A DNA stretch of 64,000 nucleotides from contig NC_068576.1 in NCBI RefSeq assembly GCF_025698545.1, positions 56,518,094 to 56,582,093 on the forward strand, in the 5' to 3' direction. Of this stretch, positions 50,033 to 62,187 are shown piece by piece. A program made the translations under genes and the position numbers. This DNA is from Gossypium raimondii. Its lineage: Eukaryota > Streptophyta > Magnoliopsida > Malvales > Malvaceae. Under the pieces are notes generated by a model. That model searched no databases, was not told the origin of the DNA, and worked only from the letters and a program-made list of their open reading frames with translations. Numbering within the stretch: the stretch's first letter is position 1; the number at the start of each line of letters is the position of its first letter.

Positions 50033-50213
50033 CTTCAAGGTATTTATTGGAATGAGTTTAGTAATTAATTTTCTGCATTCTGTAGGTTTATTAAGAATGT
50101 AGATGTTGACCACGAATTTTAAAGTTGCTTCATACCCAGGGCGAGGAACGAACCCTCGGCCACTGGTTACGGTAGGAGAGGCTCTTGTCATCTCACCTAA
50201 CTCCCGTGATTCA
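50033..50213 (-). mobile_element. SINE, copy B (nearly full length)
   Basis: On the minus strand TAGGTGAGATG (50189-50199) fits a pol III A box and GGTTCGTTCCT (50144-50154) a B box, ~35 bases apart. The 3' body, CTTAATAAACCTACAGAATG then CAGAAAATTAATTACT, matches copy A at 16.55 kb. Unlike copy A it ends in an A-rich, not pure A, tail. Together they show a tRNA-derived SINE family. Confidence 0.7.
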
Positions 50214-50502
50214 TATATTTTTCATTTTTAATTGTATTTTTATAAAGTGAGAATGTTGGTTCGAATCTTATGGATAAAATTTATGAACTCATATGAGTAA
50301 TACTAAAAATATTGTAAACTGAAATATAAAAGTTATAAATACATGCAAATATTTAAATCTAATGTTGAAAAGTAATAGAAAATGAAAGTGATCCGACGCA
50401 AGGATAAGATTTATAGATAAATTTAAAATTTTAGAGTTGAGGGTTTTATGTTTAAGGTTTAGAATTAAGATTTAAGGGCAAGGTTTTAGAATTTTATAAA
50501 AT

Positions 50503-51062
50503 TAGGTTTAATATAATATTTTGTATTTGAATTTGATTTTTTAATTTGATACCTATATTTTTGGGTCTAATTTAGTACTCGAATTTGACAATTTTTCCTA
50601 ATTTAGTATCTAAGTTTTTTGTCCAATTTAGTACTTGAATTTGACACTTTTTCCTAATTTGGTACCCAAACTTATTAAATGATATACAAATTTCTCCTAA
50701 AACACTAATGGTGTTAAAAAAATTGTGTTATGCTACAAAATACCGTCAGATTAAAGAAAATTCCTATTAAAAATTATGCATTGAGCTATACTAAATAAAT
50801 AAATAAAACTAAAATTAATTGAACATTTAAATACTGAAAAAGAAATATCATGTCATTTTTCACTTGTTTATACATTGATTATTTTTCTACCTCATAAAAA
50901 TAACATTATTAATATATAGGAGTAATTTGTATAACGTTTGGCAAATTTAGGAACCAAATTAGACCCAATGAATTAAGTACCAAATTAAGACAAAGTGTCA
51001 AATCCAAGTACCAAATTAGGAAAAAGTAATAAGTTTAGATACCAAATGTTATATTAAGCCTA
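50503..51062. mobile_element. MITE with TAGG(C/T)TTAATATAA termini
   Basis: Left end TAGGTTTAATATAATATTTT; right end complement TAGGCTTAATATAACATTTG. Internal arms continue to pair (AATTTAGTACTTGAATTTGA against TCAAATCCAAGTACCAAATT). AAAAT flanks both sides but is too simple to prove a duplication. Length 560 bases, no ORF. Confidence 0.65.
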
Positions 51063-52960
51063 AAAATATTAAATTAATTTTTAGGAATTATATTAATAAT
51101 AAAAACAAATTATAACTAAATAATACTAATATTAAATCTTAAAAAAAAACCCAAATCAATGGTTTGGATTTGGCATGGTATCATTGCCCAAAAATAATTA
51201 TATGAAGTAATTAAAATAAATCCAAATTATTTTTAAGTATATCTTCTTAAGTATACTTTAGCTATGCTAAGACTTAAAAGAAATAAACAATGAAAAGGAA
51301 TGTATTGGCCAAAAATATCTTGAAATCACACTTTAATCTAGAGTTTTTTTTTTTTCAATGCTTTGTGATGAGATTGTGGGCTAAAAGCCTTGAGAACCCC
51401 ATGCGTAAGCCAACGTGCAGAATAGCATGCTATTGGTATGGCATGGGCGCAGCACGCTGGCTAGGTCGGGTGCAGCCACGCGGTCTGGCGGTGACTCCAC
51501 ATGAAATAAGGCCTGTATATATGCTCACTAACTAATCAAAACTAGCCAAATCTGTGTGTGTGAATGTGATGCTAAAAATCAACAAATTTATAGTGCCAAA
51601 GGTGATGATGCCACTTGTATCCATATCGAAGAAGCTTGGGTGATGACTATTCCACTTTCTTCCCTAAACCATTATTATATATTCACTTCTTACCAATAGA
51701 TGGGATTTGGGTAAGGGAATCATTGATTTAGATAGGAGATATTTAGAATTCAAAATTTTTGAGTTATTGAAATTCGGGTTCAAGTAATTTTAGATTTAGA
51801 GTTGTATTAAGTTTGGGTCATTTTTAATTTGGTTATTTTAGGTCTCGAGGCTCGAGATTTTTGGAGTTGATTTTGATTTCAAGTCATTACAGGTTTAGAT
51901 CATTTTGTATATTTATTCTTTTAAATTATTTTAAGTGTGTATGATTTTGATTTTGAATCAGTTTATATTCGGGTCAATTCAAGTTCGAATTAAATAAGTT
52001 CGTGTTCCCATCAAACTCGTCAAATAAACAGATGCTTTATTCCCCTCAAAAATGATAGATTTTTCTTGTAACTCTTTAAATATTTACAAAATTACATGTT
52101 TGTATGATAGTAAAATTATACTTTGACTCCTCAATAATTTACAATTCATCTTTAACCCCTAAAGTAATTTTCTAACTCGTCCTTGTCTATATTGCACAAT
52201 TGTTGTCCAATAATTTTAATAAACATAGAACGAGAATGAAGGGGAACTGTCTTTAATTCTCCATATATCAACTACAAAAAGGAAAATGTTGAAGAATAAT
52301 GATCTTAATGGGCAATGAAGGGAAGAACAGACACAAGGAAGTCTCTGGTTGAAGGAACAGTTGTTTCACTTTGGCTGGACATTCCTACAAGAAAAAAATG
52401 GTCCCATAACCAAACACACTTTTAGAAACATCTGTTAAAGAATATAAGATGATGCTCTCTTTTCTGTTTATTTCTCTCATTTCCCCTTTTGGTTTTTGCT
52501 TTGCCTTTAATCCAAGAACTACGTGCACGTGTGATCATCATCATTCTACGTACCTTCACGAGGCCTAGCTAACATGCTTTATAATTTGCTGCATGCATTG
52601 AATTTGCTCAATAAAATGTTAAGAGTAAATTAGTAAAGAGTGGACTGATTGTGTCTGCCCTTTTAATAAAACCTGTCAATTATACTATTGGATTGGTTTT
52701 AATTTGGGTAAATTTGGATTAAGTTAATATCGAGTCAGTGTTGTTTGGGTTTGATTCATTCGAATTTGAAGTTTGAGTCTTTTAAGTTAAGCCATTTCAA
52801 GTTCTTTGTTTAGGTCATTTGAGATTTCGATTATTTTGAGTCTAGGTTGGTTTAGGTTCAGGTCAATTCAGATTCAGATTAGACGAGTTTGAATTATTGA
52901 TTTTTCATGATCAAATCAATTTAAAACAAGTTTATTTTTTGTTTCAAGAAGGAAAGAATC

Positions 52961-53175
52961 GGTAAAAGTATCATGGAGAAAAATGGACAAATTAGTCAAA
53001 TTGCATTTTATCTCCTCTGCTAAAAAAAAGGGACAAATTAGTCCATGCGTTTGATCAAAGAGAAAAATGGTCTAATGTTAAAAATTTTATCCATTTCTAT
53101 TGTTAAAATTTGGTCTATGTACATCAGCATGAGGTACACGTGACACGTCTTTGAAAAATCAGTCATTGAACTATT
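52961..53175 (+). mobile_element. Partial Mutator-like MITE (GGTAAAAGTA type)
   Basis: Begins GGTAAAAGTATCATGGAG, a terminus I recall from a common cotton element, and continues AATTAGTCCATGCG, AATTTTATCCATTTCTATTG and TTAAAATTTGGTCT. The other terminus is missing. Related pieces occur at ~56905-57080 and ~59490-59620. Confidence 0.5.
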
Positions 53176-53663
53176 ATTAAATATGTTATTATCCATAATT
53201 TATCCATAATAATTGGTCATTGAACAATTCATAAGTTTTCATTTCAGTCCTTTTAACACTATATGTTATTAGAACACTGTGTATGACTTTCTAAAATTGT
53301 ATCACATCATCACTTAAAAGTTTATATATAATTTTAATTTTCAAGTGATGATGTGGCACAATGTCAGAGTGCTATGTCATTAAACTTTTAAAATTTTGAA
53401 GTCCATGGATCAAAATGAATTTAGTTGACAAGTTTTGATACCAAAGTGAATCTAGTTCTTAAGTTCAGGGGTCAAAAATTATATTATCCTAATTTAAACG
53501 CATATCGGCAATAAAAAATTATAATATTCTTTTTCTTGTATTACCCGATCCCAAATTTTGATTTTCCCTCGATTAATCCGAGTCGATTTCGCTTTCGCTA
53601 AGATCTAGCTACAAAATTCCACAAGTTCATCCTTACATTTTCCTTTGTATTTCACCAACTACT

Positions 53664-53996
53664 GTAAGTTCGAAGTTGAATTTCAGGTTTTTCTGTTTTT
53701 TTTTTTTTTAAATTTCCATATCTGCAACATTCAAATCTAATTTAGTTTATTTAGTGCTGTTTTCGGATATTGATTAACAGAGAACTTCTTTTAGATGTTT
53801 GATTTATTCTTAGTAATTTTACTTATAGTCAAAATAAAAAGTTTCTATTTCAGAACGATCTTTAATAGATTTATACTAATTCCTTACTTATTGGAGATTT
53901 AATATTTTCCTTTTTGATGTTAATTTCAAGTTTAATCAATGATTACTTTAATCACGGATTTTTTCTCCTAAGATTTATCTTGTTTTCTTTTTCCAG
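53664..53996 (+). other. Possible 5' UTR intron of the TBL gene
   Basis: ACT|GTAAGTTC at 53664 and TTTTTCCAG|GAAAT at 53996 would define a 333-base intron ~230 bases before the TBL start codon. Only splice consensus supports it. The downstream leader has a very short ATG-TTC-TTC-TGA frame near 54005. Confidence 0.35.
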
Positions 53997-54228
53997 GAAA
54001 TTTGATGTTCTTCTGAGATTCGTTAATAGGATTTACTAGATGGTTTCGTTGATGGAAGCATATGCAATGAACTTTAGAAAAGAAAATTTTGATTTAAATC
54101 GATTTGAATGTTTATAAATTATCGATTTAGAAGTTTAATGTGAAATTCTCAGATTCTTCGATTATAAACAGTTGTTATTTAGTTAGTCGATCGATCTTCA
54201 CTTCGTTTTAGTACTTCATAAGGAAACC

Positions 54229-56396
54229 ATGACATTGGCTTCCCCAAAAGGCAATGGTAAAATGGTTGCTTTCCCTTGGGGCCTTACTTCCATTGCAGCC
54301 TCAGTTGTGATACTAGCAATGTTCTTGATTTTTGCTTCTTGGCTTCTAGTTTCGTTTCCGATCGGTTCAGCTATTAGAGGATATTTTTACGGTGTTGATG
54401 GGAAAATAGTTTTGCCTGCATCGAAGAATGTAGATTACAGCTATAGCAATTCGTCGTCCGGGTCGAATTTAGAACTGCCCACGATGAGTTCAAATAGTTC
54501 TGTTGTTGTTAATAATGAAAAAGCACAAGTTTCCATTAGATCTGTTGAAAAGGATTCGATGGCATCTGAGTCTAATGTAGAACCGTCTTCTAGTGGCAAA
54601 GATTCAGTTGACTTGAAGAATAATGCGACTCTGGAGAAACCTACAGAGCTGCCAAAACTGTCGTCTAGAGCAACAGAAAAGAAGGCAGACATGTCCGGTT
54701 TTCCGTCTAGCAATACATCTGAGAGCAATTCTGTTGATTCAGGTAGTATTCCTTTTACACTTGTTTTGAATCAAAATCCGATTTTAGATCAACTTAGCCG
54801 TGGCTGCCATTCGATTTTGTTTTCTCGTTTTTGCTATAGTATAGGTGGAATCTTCCATCCGATTTTAGATCAACTTTACACTAGTTTGTTATGCTTTATC
54901 ACTAGGTTTATGCTAGATGTCTAACATGGTAGCTTGCTGTTGTTTAAGTCTCGAGTCCCGCATCATGCGTTCTTTTAGTCCCCTGTATTATGGTATAAAG
55001 TCTCTTCAAGCTCGGGGAGATTCTGATTTTCATTTCGATTGGTTACTCTCTAGGCTGTGACCTATACAACGGAAAGTGGTTCTATGATCCACAGGGACCA
55101 TCATACACCAACAATTCTTGCCCTGTCATAACACAGATGCAGAATTGCCAGGGTAATGGGAGGCCTGACAAGGAATACGAGAATTGGCGTTGGAAACCCT
55201 CTAAATGTGACCTCCCCAGATTTGATGCCAACAAGTTTCTCGAGTTGATGAGAGGAAAGACACTTGCTTTCATTGGTGATTCTGTCGCTCGAAATCAGAT
55301 GGAATCGATGCTGTGTCTTCTCTGGCAGGCAAGTATCTACACTCTTAAACTGCCAGTTTCTTGGTTTAATCCGTTGTTTCACATTGAGCAGTTTCTTGGC
55401 TTTGAAATATTAGAACAATGGTATGTCCGGGAATGGATTGTTTGTAGCTTCGTGATAGGCTCATGCAGTTTGAAATATTATTTCCATTAGTTAATGTTAG
55501 TAATATGCATCTCCGTACCTTTAGGGTTCATCTTTCTTCATACAATAGATTGATCTTTCTTATTTCTACTTTCGGGATCATTTTAGGTTGAAGTTCCACA
55601 AAATCGAGGAAACAAAAGAATGCAACGATGGCATTTCGTGTCAACATCTGTAATGATAGTCCGGTTATGGTCTTCTTGGCTTGTTCGTGAAACCACTGAA
55701 AAAATCGACTTTGCTCCCGAGGGTGTTACCAAGCTTCATCTTGATGCTCCTGATGATAAATTAATGGAGTTCATCCCAAATTTTGATGTGATTGTTATTT
55801 CTTCCGGCCACTGGTTTGCCAAACAATCTGTCTATGTCTTGAACAACGAGATTGTGGGAGGACAATTATGGTGGCCAAATGGATCTCCTCCCATGAAAGT
55901 CAACAATGTCGACGCATTTGGAATATCTGTAGGGACAATTCTCTCCGCAATTCTTACACACCCTAATTACACCGGTCTGACTATCGTACGTTCCTTTTCT
56001 CCTGATCATTACGAGGGCGGGGCTTGGAATACGGGTGGATCATGTACTGGAAAGGAAAAACCTTTAGCCATCGGTGAGTTAGTGGAGAACGGTTTTACAA
56101 ATATAATGCATGAGAAACAGGTCTCGGGTTTTGAACATGCTGTTAAGAAGGCAACAAATAAGTCCAAGCTACGGTTGATGGACATTACCGAAGTCTTTTC
56201 GTATCGCCATGATGGCCATCCAGGCCCGTATAGGAATCCGGATCCAAATAAAATCACGAAACGTGGTCCAGACGGAAAGCCGCCTCCTCAAGATTGCTTG
56301 CACTGGTGCATGCCAGGTCCTATTGATACCTGGAATGAACTCGTGCTCGAAATTATCAGAAGAGAGTTCGAGGGCAACCGAAACTCGTCATCATAA
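54229..56396 (+). CDS. Trichome birefringence-like (TBL, DUF231) protein, TBL14-16 type
   Basis: Exons 54229-54742, 55054-55328 and 55587-56396, in frame, 532 aa. Intron 1 is GT-AG; intron 2 is GC-AG (CAG|GCAAGT). One membrane segment lies at ~18-46 (type II, Golgi). A Ser/Asn/Lys-rich stem runs to ~171. The PMR5N region follows (CDLYNGKWFYD, NCQGNGRPDKEYENWRW, CDLPRFDA). The GDS motif is FIGDSVARNQMES with Ser248, and the DxxH motif is DCLHWCMPG with Asp499 and His502; both catalytic signatures are intact. The family O-acetylates cell-wall polysaccharides; the substrate of this clade is unknown to me. I compare it with TBL14-16 because of the LWQVEVP and SGHWFAKQSVYVLNNEIVGGQLW-type blocks. 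Confidence 0.9.
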
Positions 56397-58850
56397 GATT
56401 TGATTGCGTGCTTCTGTAATTGAAAGTGGTAACATATTCAGTTCAGTGAGATGTATGAGAAGAGGCAAGGAAAGTCCTTTGTGTTTATACCTGTTGTAGC
56501 AGATTGTAACATTGAGCTATTTTACTAGGAAAATTTCACTCTTTACAGGAAAGAAAACAAATCTTTCCAGAGAAAGTTTTGTTTGGTATGTTTCTACTCT
56601 TCTTTTTCTTTTTCCTTCAGTTTCTTGCTATATGTGGCTGATGATTAAATTTAATTAACACTAATGCTTTTAGCAAAAGCATGTCAGGTATTTATATACT
56701 TTTGGAAGAGATCTCATCGCAATTTCAACAAAAAATTATTAGTAATCGTTACGTTGACACTCGAGATATAATTGATAATGCATCTTCAATCCGTAAAAGT
56801 ATTATGGAGGTTTTACACTTAGAGTTGAATTACATTTTATCTTCTATATTTAAAAATGAACAAATTAATCTTTATACATTAGATTAAAATGCAAATCGAT
56901 CTTTTGTTAAAATTTCATCAATTTCTACTATTAAAATTTGGTCTTTATACATTAACATAAGGTAAACGTAGTACGTTACATGTAGCTATCTGATTATTCC
57001 ATCACCATACTAGCTTTTAATAGTGGATAAAAATTTTAATAGAAAAATTAATTATTCTTTAATCTAACATATAAACACTAATTTATTTATTTTTAAATAA
57101 AGCATAACCTAGCTTTTATTATAAAGACTTCCATAATAGTTTTACCAATTCCAATCTCACATAATCCACGCTTCTAGTGCTGCAAATGCTGAAAACAAGA
57201 ATGGCAATTGGTAAGTTTATAAATTTATAACAGTGGCATTAATAATTAACTTTAGTTAACTTTGGTTTAACTAAACAAACAAAAGAAGATTGTTAGTAGT
57301 TGGAAAATGCCATGGATGGCTCTTTACAGTTCATAATATACTATAAAAATATTATTTAATATAAATTATTAGATTAATATATATAAAAAAAGAGAAATTA
57401 TTTTAGTTAACTTTTATGCGAGCCAGTGAAAAATATGTGAAAATTTATTTTAAGAAGAAATTGGTAATCTTTTAAATTTAATTATATAAAAGTCTATAAA
57501 TGTCATTAGAATTATTAATTTTAACTAAAATTTCGAATTACCCTTATTTTTAGAATTATATATTTCAAATTTTTTGGTAAACTAAATAATGGATTACATA
57601 GAGCTGATCATAGATAAATTATCCAGAAAGTTATCTTCTTTCAAAATCGCTATGTTCTTCAAAGGGAATCTTTAAACATGCGCAAGACTTTGTCACTCGA
57701 TAAAGTCATTTTTATCAAAGCATCGACTATCCAATTAGTCTATCTGGGAACATACTTCAAGGCTCATTTCTCTTCAAAGGCTAGAAATTGTTAGATTCGT
57801 CTAATTAGAAGACTTTTTGAACCTTCATTTTTGCTCTTACAAATAAAAATAACATTCGCAAGATTATCCAATTGGATAATGACCTCATCATATCTCTATT
57901 TTTGAAGGAGAAGTAAACAATCTAATATACCTCACATCTCAGCAACCTCGACTATATATTTCAATTTTTTTTAAAATTTTATTTTAATTCATCTAAGTAA
58001 TATTATTTTTAATTTATACCCACAAATTCTACTATTAAACTCCATCAAAGAATATTTTATTAAATTTCCAAGACGGACGTGAACCATTTTATTAACCAAA
58101 ATTCATACTTTGAATTTTGTAATTAAAATAATAAAATTATTTAATTAACTATAAGAAGTATTTTTCAGAAAAATTCACAAATAAGAATAAAATACTGACA
58201 TTTATCTTTAGATGATATTAAAAAATAAAATATACATATAATTCATTTAACTTTATTTTAAAATAAAATTCCCTAGAACAATCCTTAAAATATTATTAAT
58301 TATTAATTAATTTCACAATATAAAGTGGTTTATTACTATATTTTCTTTTCTTTTTTTTCTAATTATTTCTACTTTATTCGTTTGTCTTCCTTTTCTCCTG
58401 CAAAACCCTAAATTCTTGTTTGCTGAACAAATTCTTACCTCATGCCAAAAAAATTGCAATTTTCTTCTCTGTAATTATTGCTATTTTTTTTTATTTTTTA
58501 AAATCATTTTTCAAGCTTTGTGTCTTCTCAAAAATGAAGATTTAAGCCACGAAATTTTCATTGCAGAAAAAGTAAATCCAAATTTAATGCTCATAAAACT
58601 GAGTTGCTTTTGATCTTCGAATTTTTTATCAAAGTTGTTATCTTATTATTTTTTTCAAACACTTTTTTCTTCTATTTTTATGCTTTTTTTACTCTGTAAC
58701 TGAGCTCAAGTTGTGTTATTTTCTGATAAATTTTCCTTTTTTTTTTCGATTTAATCGCTCTAAAATTTTAAAAATAGCTTCAATCTTCAATCGTAGGTTG
58801 CAGGGTTTTAGGGTTTTAGCCAGTTGTGATTTGTTTTTTTTTCCCCATAT
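56397..58850. other. Intergenic, TBL 3' end to AHL gene
   Basis: No gene seen. The TBL 3' UTR comes first. At ~56905-57080 is a piece of the GGTAAAAGTA-type MITE. A less AT-rich stretch at ~57590-57930 holds no recognisable domain in any frame. From ~58320 to 58850 the sequence is pyrimidine-rich and contains AAAACCCTAAATTC and GGGTTTTAGGGTTTTAG words; this is probably the AHL promoter and 5' UTR. Confidence 0.55.
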
Positions 58851-61826
58851 ATGGAGGACAAAGAGGGACCTACGCTCGGTGTCACAGTGAAAGGAGATGA
58901 ATGTCTAGATGGCTTCCACGTGGCCTCATATGTGGGGCCTACAGCTCCGAGCATCGTTGCACCTCCGCCTAGCATGGTAGTGCCACCGGGACATGGCAAC
59001 GGTTCAGAGATGATGAAGAAGAAAAGAGGAAGACCGAGAAAGTACGCACCGGATGGATCTTTGGCCATAACATTGTCGCCGATGCCGATATCGGCGTCGA
59101 TTCCGATGAACGGAGACTTTCCCGGTTGGAATCAGGGAAAAGCCCAACCAGTTGACACGTTCATCAAAAAGTCACTTAACTATGAGCTCGAGACCAACCC
59201 AGGTATTCTGAAATTTTCTTTTATAGCAATAAATTGTTTCTGTCCTTTTTTGTATTTTATTCAAAATCTTGGGGTCTCAGAAAATGAAAATCTGGGCTAA
59301 AATGTTAAAAGAGTTTCAACAATTCAACTTTCAACTTACTATGTTATTAATAGGTAGCGAGCAAAACAAAAGCTATAGGTAAATTTTATGAAGAGTTTAA
59401 GAGAGGTATATAGTTCATTGATTTGAGAATTAGGAGTTATGATGAACTGGGCTTTCTCGAGTAAAAGTATGGATTGTATTTTATAGGTTAGATTTTGTTA
59501 AAATTTCATCCATTTTTATGGTTAAAATTTGGTCCCTATTACACTAACATACAATGTGTAATTGTTTGGTTATTCTGTTCGCCATGTCGATGTCGATTTT
59601 TAACAGTACTAATTTGCCTATTATTTTGTGTAAGGAGGACAAACTACAATCTGAATTCTAATACAGAAGCTTCCGTAACATTTTACCCCTTTTTTGTCTT
59701 TTAGGGCTTAGTCTGGACCGAGGTTTTCACTAGATCTATGGCTTTGTTGGCCTTTGTCTATGCGGGACTTTTTGCTTGTAACCTTGAAAAAAATCGCGAG
59801 GGGGACCAGTTTATCAGATTCTGGTCCATATCTGGAGGAATTAATGGTAAATACTGAGTCAGACAAGCTGATTTACTAGGAGAATCTCTCTTGTCTCCAG
59901 AGTGCTATACTTGCCTTTAGACAGTGTAAAAAATGGCAGCAAAGTACCAGAATGCTGTTACTCAAGGTGCCAGTGCCACCTTTGCTTTTGTGCTTTAGTT
60001 GGTAAGGTAGAATAACTCGAGGTGCTTTAGTTCAGAATTAGTTCAACTCGAATTTACGAGCATTCCATCTTAAACTTGAACCTCAATATGAAAACCGAAT
60101 TCATCTTTCCTAAGTTTTCATAAACATTCTATTGCTCGAGACGTGTAGCACAAGAAAAGCACTCATCTGAGTGAAGTTAAGATCATATGTTTATGTTGTG
60201 TTGTACGTAAGATGTTTTAAGATACGTAGAGAGTTTGATGATATCCCTTTTTGTGCTATTAGAGGTAAAGCTAGTAAAGCTAATTACAAAGATGAAAATA
60301 AAAGAAATGCAAGGGAAATTCGATTTTTTCTTGTTTACTGCCTTACAAGAGAGCATGCCTAGGTGTACAAGTCTTGCGTTTTATCGTGTGCTCCTTGCTC
60401 AAAAACGTCTAAGGTGCTTTTGTTGTCTAGTGAAACACGTATAGGAAGTACAATTACCATCTTTAATCCATTATGGAGCACAATAGTCAATGTATATATT
60501 TAGTTCATTGGGTATGATTAAGCTTAACAGCACAATAGGGGTTGTGCAATACTTTCGGTGTGCTTTAGTGAGTAGCACGGAACTCGGATGTCAACGATAT
60601 GGGGTTTGTTTCTTGTCCCCTCATTGGACTTACACATCGACTAGTGCATCAAGTTCTACTATGACTCTGCTTGGTTATTTGATCTTCTTAGTTCAGATGC
60701 AATCAACATGCTTATAAAGGATTTGCTGATTCATTTTTGTTTTACTAATTTGAATAATATATAGGTGACAAAATCGCATATTTTGTCGGGACAAATTTCA
60801 CACCTCATGTGATCACTGTGAATGCTGGTGAGGTATGCCCTCTTTGTCGATGAATCGTAGGGGTGATCAATACAAGTGACTTTTTCTATAACTTTCAGCT
60901 ATAATGTTTTTGTGTGCGTCTCTCACTTTCATTATGATTTCTGTAGGACGTTTCAATGAAGGTGATGTTTTTTTCTCAGCAAGGAGCTCATGCTATCTGC
61001 GTCCTCTCGGCGAATGGAACTATTTCAAATGTTACCCTTCGTCAGCCTACTTCATCCGGTGGTACTCTGACGTATGAGGTGTGTCCCTTCGTCCTCTAAT
61101 ACGAGTTTGAGTGCATAAGAATGCATGAAATATTAGTTACTAGGTTTCCTAGTGTTATTAGGCCTATTTAACCAATTTAGAAAACTGGTTCCGGTTTACT
61201 TCCAGTGTAAGCTTTTTGCTTTGTTCTTGTCTTTCCCGTTTAGTAAAATCTAGCTTCCCTATTATTTCGTCCAGGGACATTTCGAGATCCTTTCATTGTC
61301 TGGGTCATATATGCCTACTAACAATGGCGGAACGAAGAGTAGGTCAGGTGGGATGAGTATTTCTTTGGCAGGTCCAGATGGTCGTGTTCTAGGAGGGGGA
61401 CTTGCTGGTCTGTTGGTAGCTGCCGGTCCTGTGCAGGTGAAAACCATATTGTATGAAAGATATTAAGTAGTAAAAAACATTAACATATATACAAGGATCA
61501 TTGTCACAATCTGAAACCTTATGAATTAACAGGTTGTTGTCGGCAGTTTCCTACCGGGTCACAAGCAGGAGCAGAAGCACAAGAAACAGAGAATTGAACC
61601 CACGGTGACTATCATCAGTCCTACGGCTACACATTCCATGCCTGCAGACATTAATGTGTCCTATGGTAGAATCAAGCCAATTTTCACCTATTCATTCCAT
61701 GGAGACAATTCAGGTTCTTTAAACCCTATCCAGAGCTATAGAAATTCTAGTATTGACAATAACTCGCCTTCAGCTGAAAACGAATCAAACAGCCGTAGTC
61801 TATCACAGTGTCAAGTTTCGAGCTGA
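58851..61826 (+). CDS. AT-hook nuclear-localized (AHL) DNA-binding protein
   Basis: Five exons: 58851-59202, 60765-60832, 60947-61078, 61275-61436, 61533-61826, GT-AG and in frame, 335 aa. The N-terminus has a Pro-rich stretch and one AT-hook, KKKRGRPRKYAPDG (core 59-65), which also acts as a nuclear signal. The PPC (DUF296) domain follows (~119-250): TPHVITVNAGEDVSMKVMFFSQQGAHAICVLSANG split over exons, GGTLTYEGHFEILSLSG, and GMSISLAGPDGRVLGGGLAGLLVAAGPVQVVVGSF. The tail is Ser/Asn-rich. AHL proteins bind AT-rich DNA, form trimers through PPC and tune transcription. The intron-containing structure fits the clade B type. Intron 1 is unusually long (1562 bases). I cannot name the paralogue. 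Confidence 0.93.
59203..60764 (+). other. Long intron 1 of the AHL gene
   Basis: GT-AG intron of 1562 bases between the AT-hook exon and the PPC exons. A piece of the GGTAAAAGTA-type MITE family lies at ~59490-59620 (AAAATTTCATCCATTTTTAT). The rest is moderately AT-rich and has no convincing ORF. Long first introns are usual in this family. Confidence 0.6.
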
Positions 61827-62187
61827 TAGAACATGCTCGATGGTCTATCTATACGGACATGAAATCCTTGTCCGAAACAAATATAAGCCCTTTAAAGCTA
61901 GGTTTTAACCCCTAATTGTACTGTCTTGTTAGGTTTAGGTAGGATTCCTAATCGTTAGGAACTGTACTCGGCTTTCTTCACTCCGCATGGTGTATTTTCT
62001 AGTGATGTATCACTCGTTGATAGAAAATTTATGAATGATTGAAGACTGGTACCATTTCTCTCATTAAGTACCTTTGTATACACAATGATTTTAAGTTCTA
62101 AATGCATATTTGACCTATCACCATTACACAAACAATAAGGATTAAACAACACTTCAGAGTTTAAACAAAAATGCTTAAAACAATCTA
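61827..62187. other. AHL 3' UTR and gap
   Basis: 361 bases holding the AHL 3' UTR and the downstream side of the EBP2 pseudogene. I see no other feature. Confidence 0.6.

Larger units (their letters stand above)
46815..54228. other. Gene-poor interval of 7.4 kb
   Basis: No protein gene is supported. It holds two R1 repeat copies (47450-47715, 49350-49625), a MITE-like block (48200-48540), a (TTA)n microsatellite (48928-48971), a SINE (50033-50213), a TIR element (50503-51062), degenerate GGGTCATTTTAGGTT-type repeats (51.77-52.0 and 52.69-52.9 kb) and a Mutator-like MITE end at 52961. A less AT-rich patch at 51360-51510 and another at 52250-52620 have no recognisable coding content. The last ~600 bases hold the TBL promoter and 5' UTR. 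Confidence 0.55.

Noticed and set aside
51360-51535. GC-richer patch with an 81-codon frame
   Set aside because: The frame shows no family features and starts in AT-rich repeat; it is probably a fragment of a mobile element or random.
1517-56396. Cell-wall gene cluster (fucosidase, XLT2-like, TBL)
   Set aside because: The genes are 13-50 kb apart with unrelated genes between, and such families are abundant in plants.
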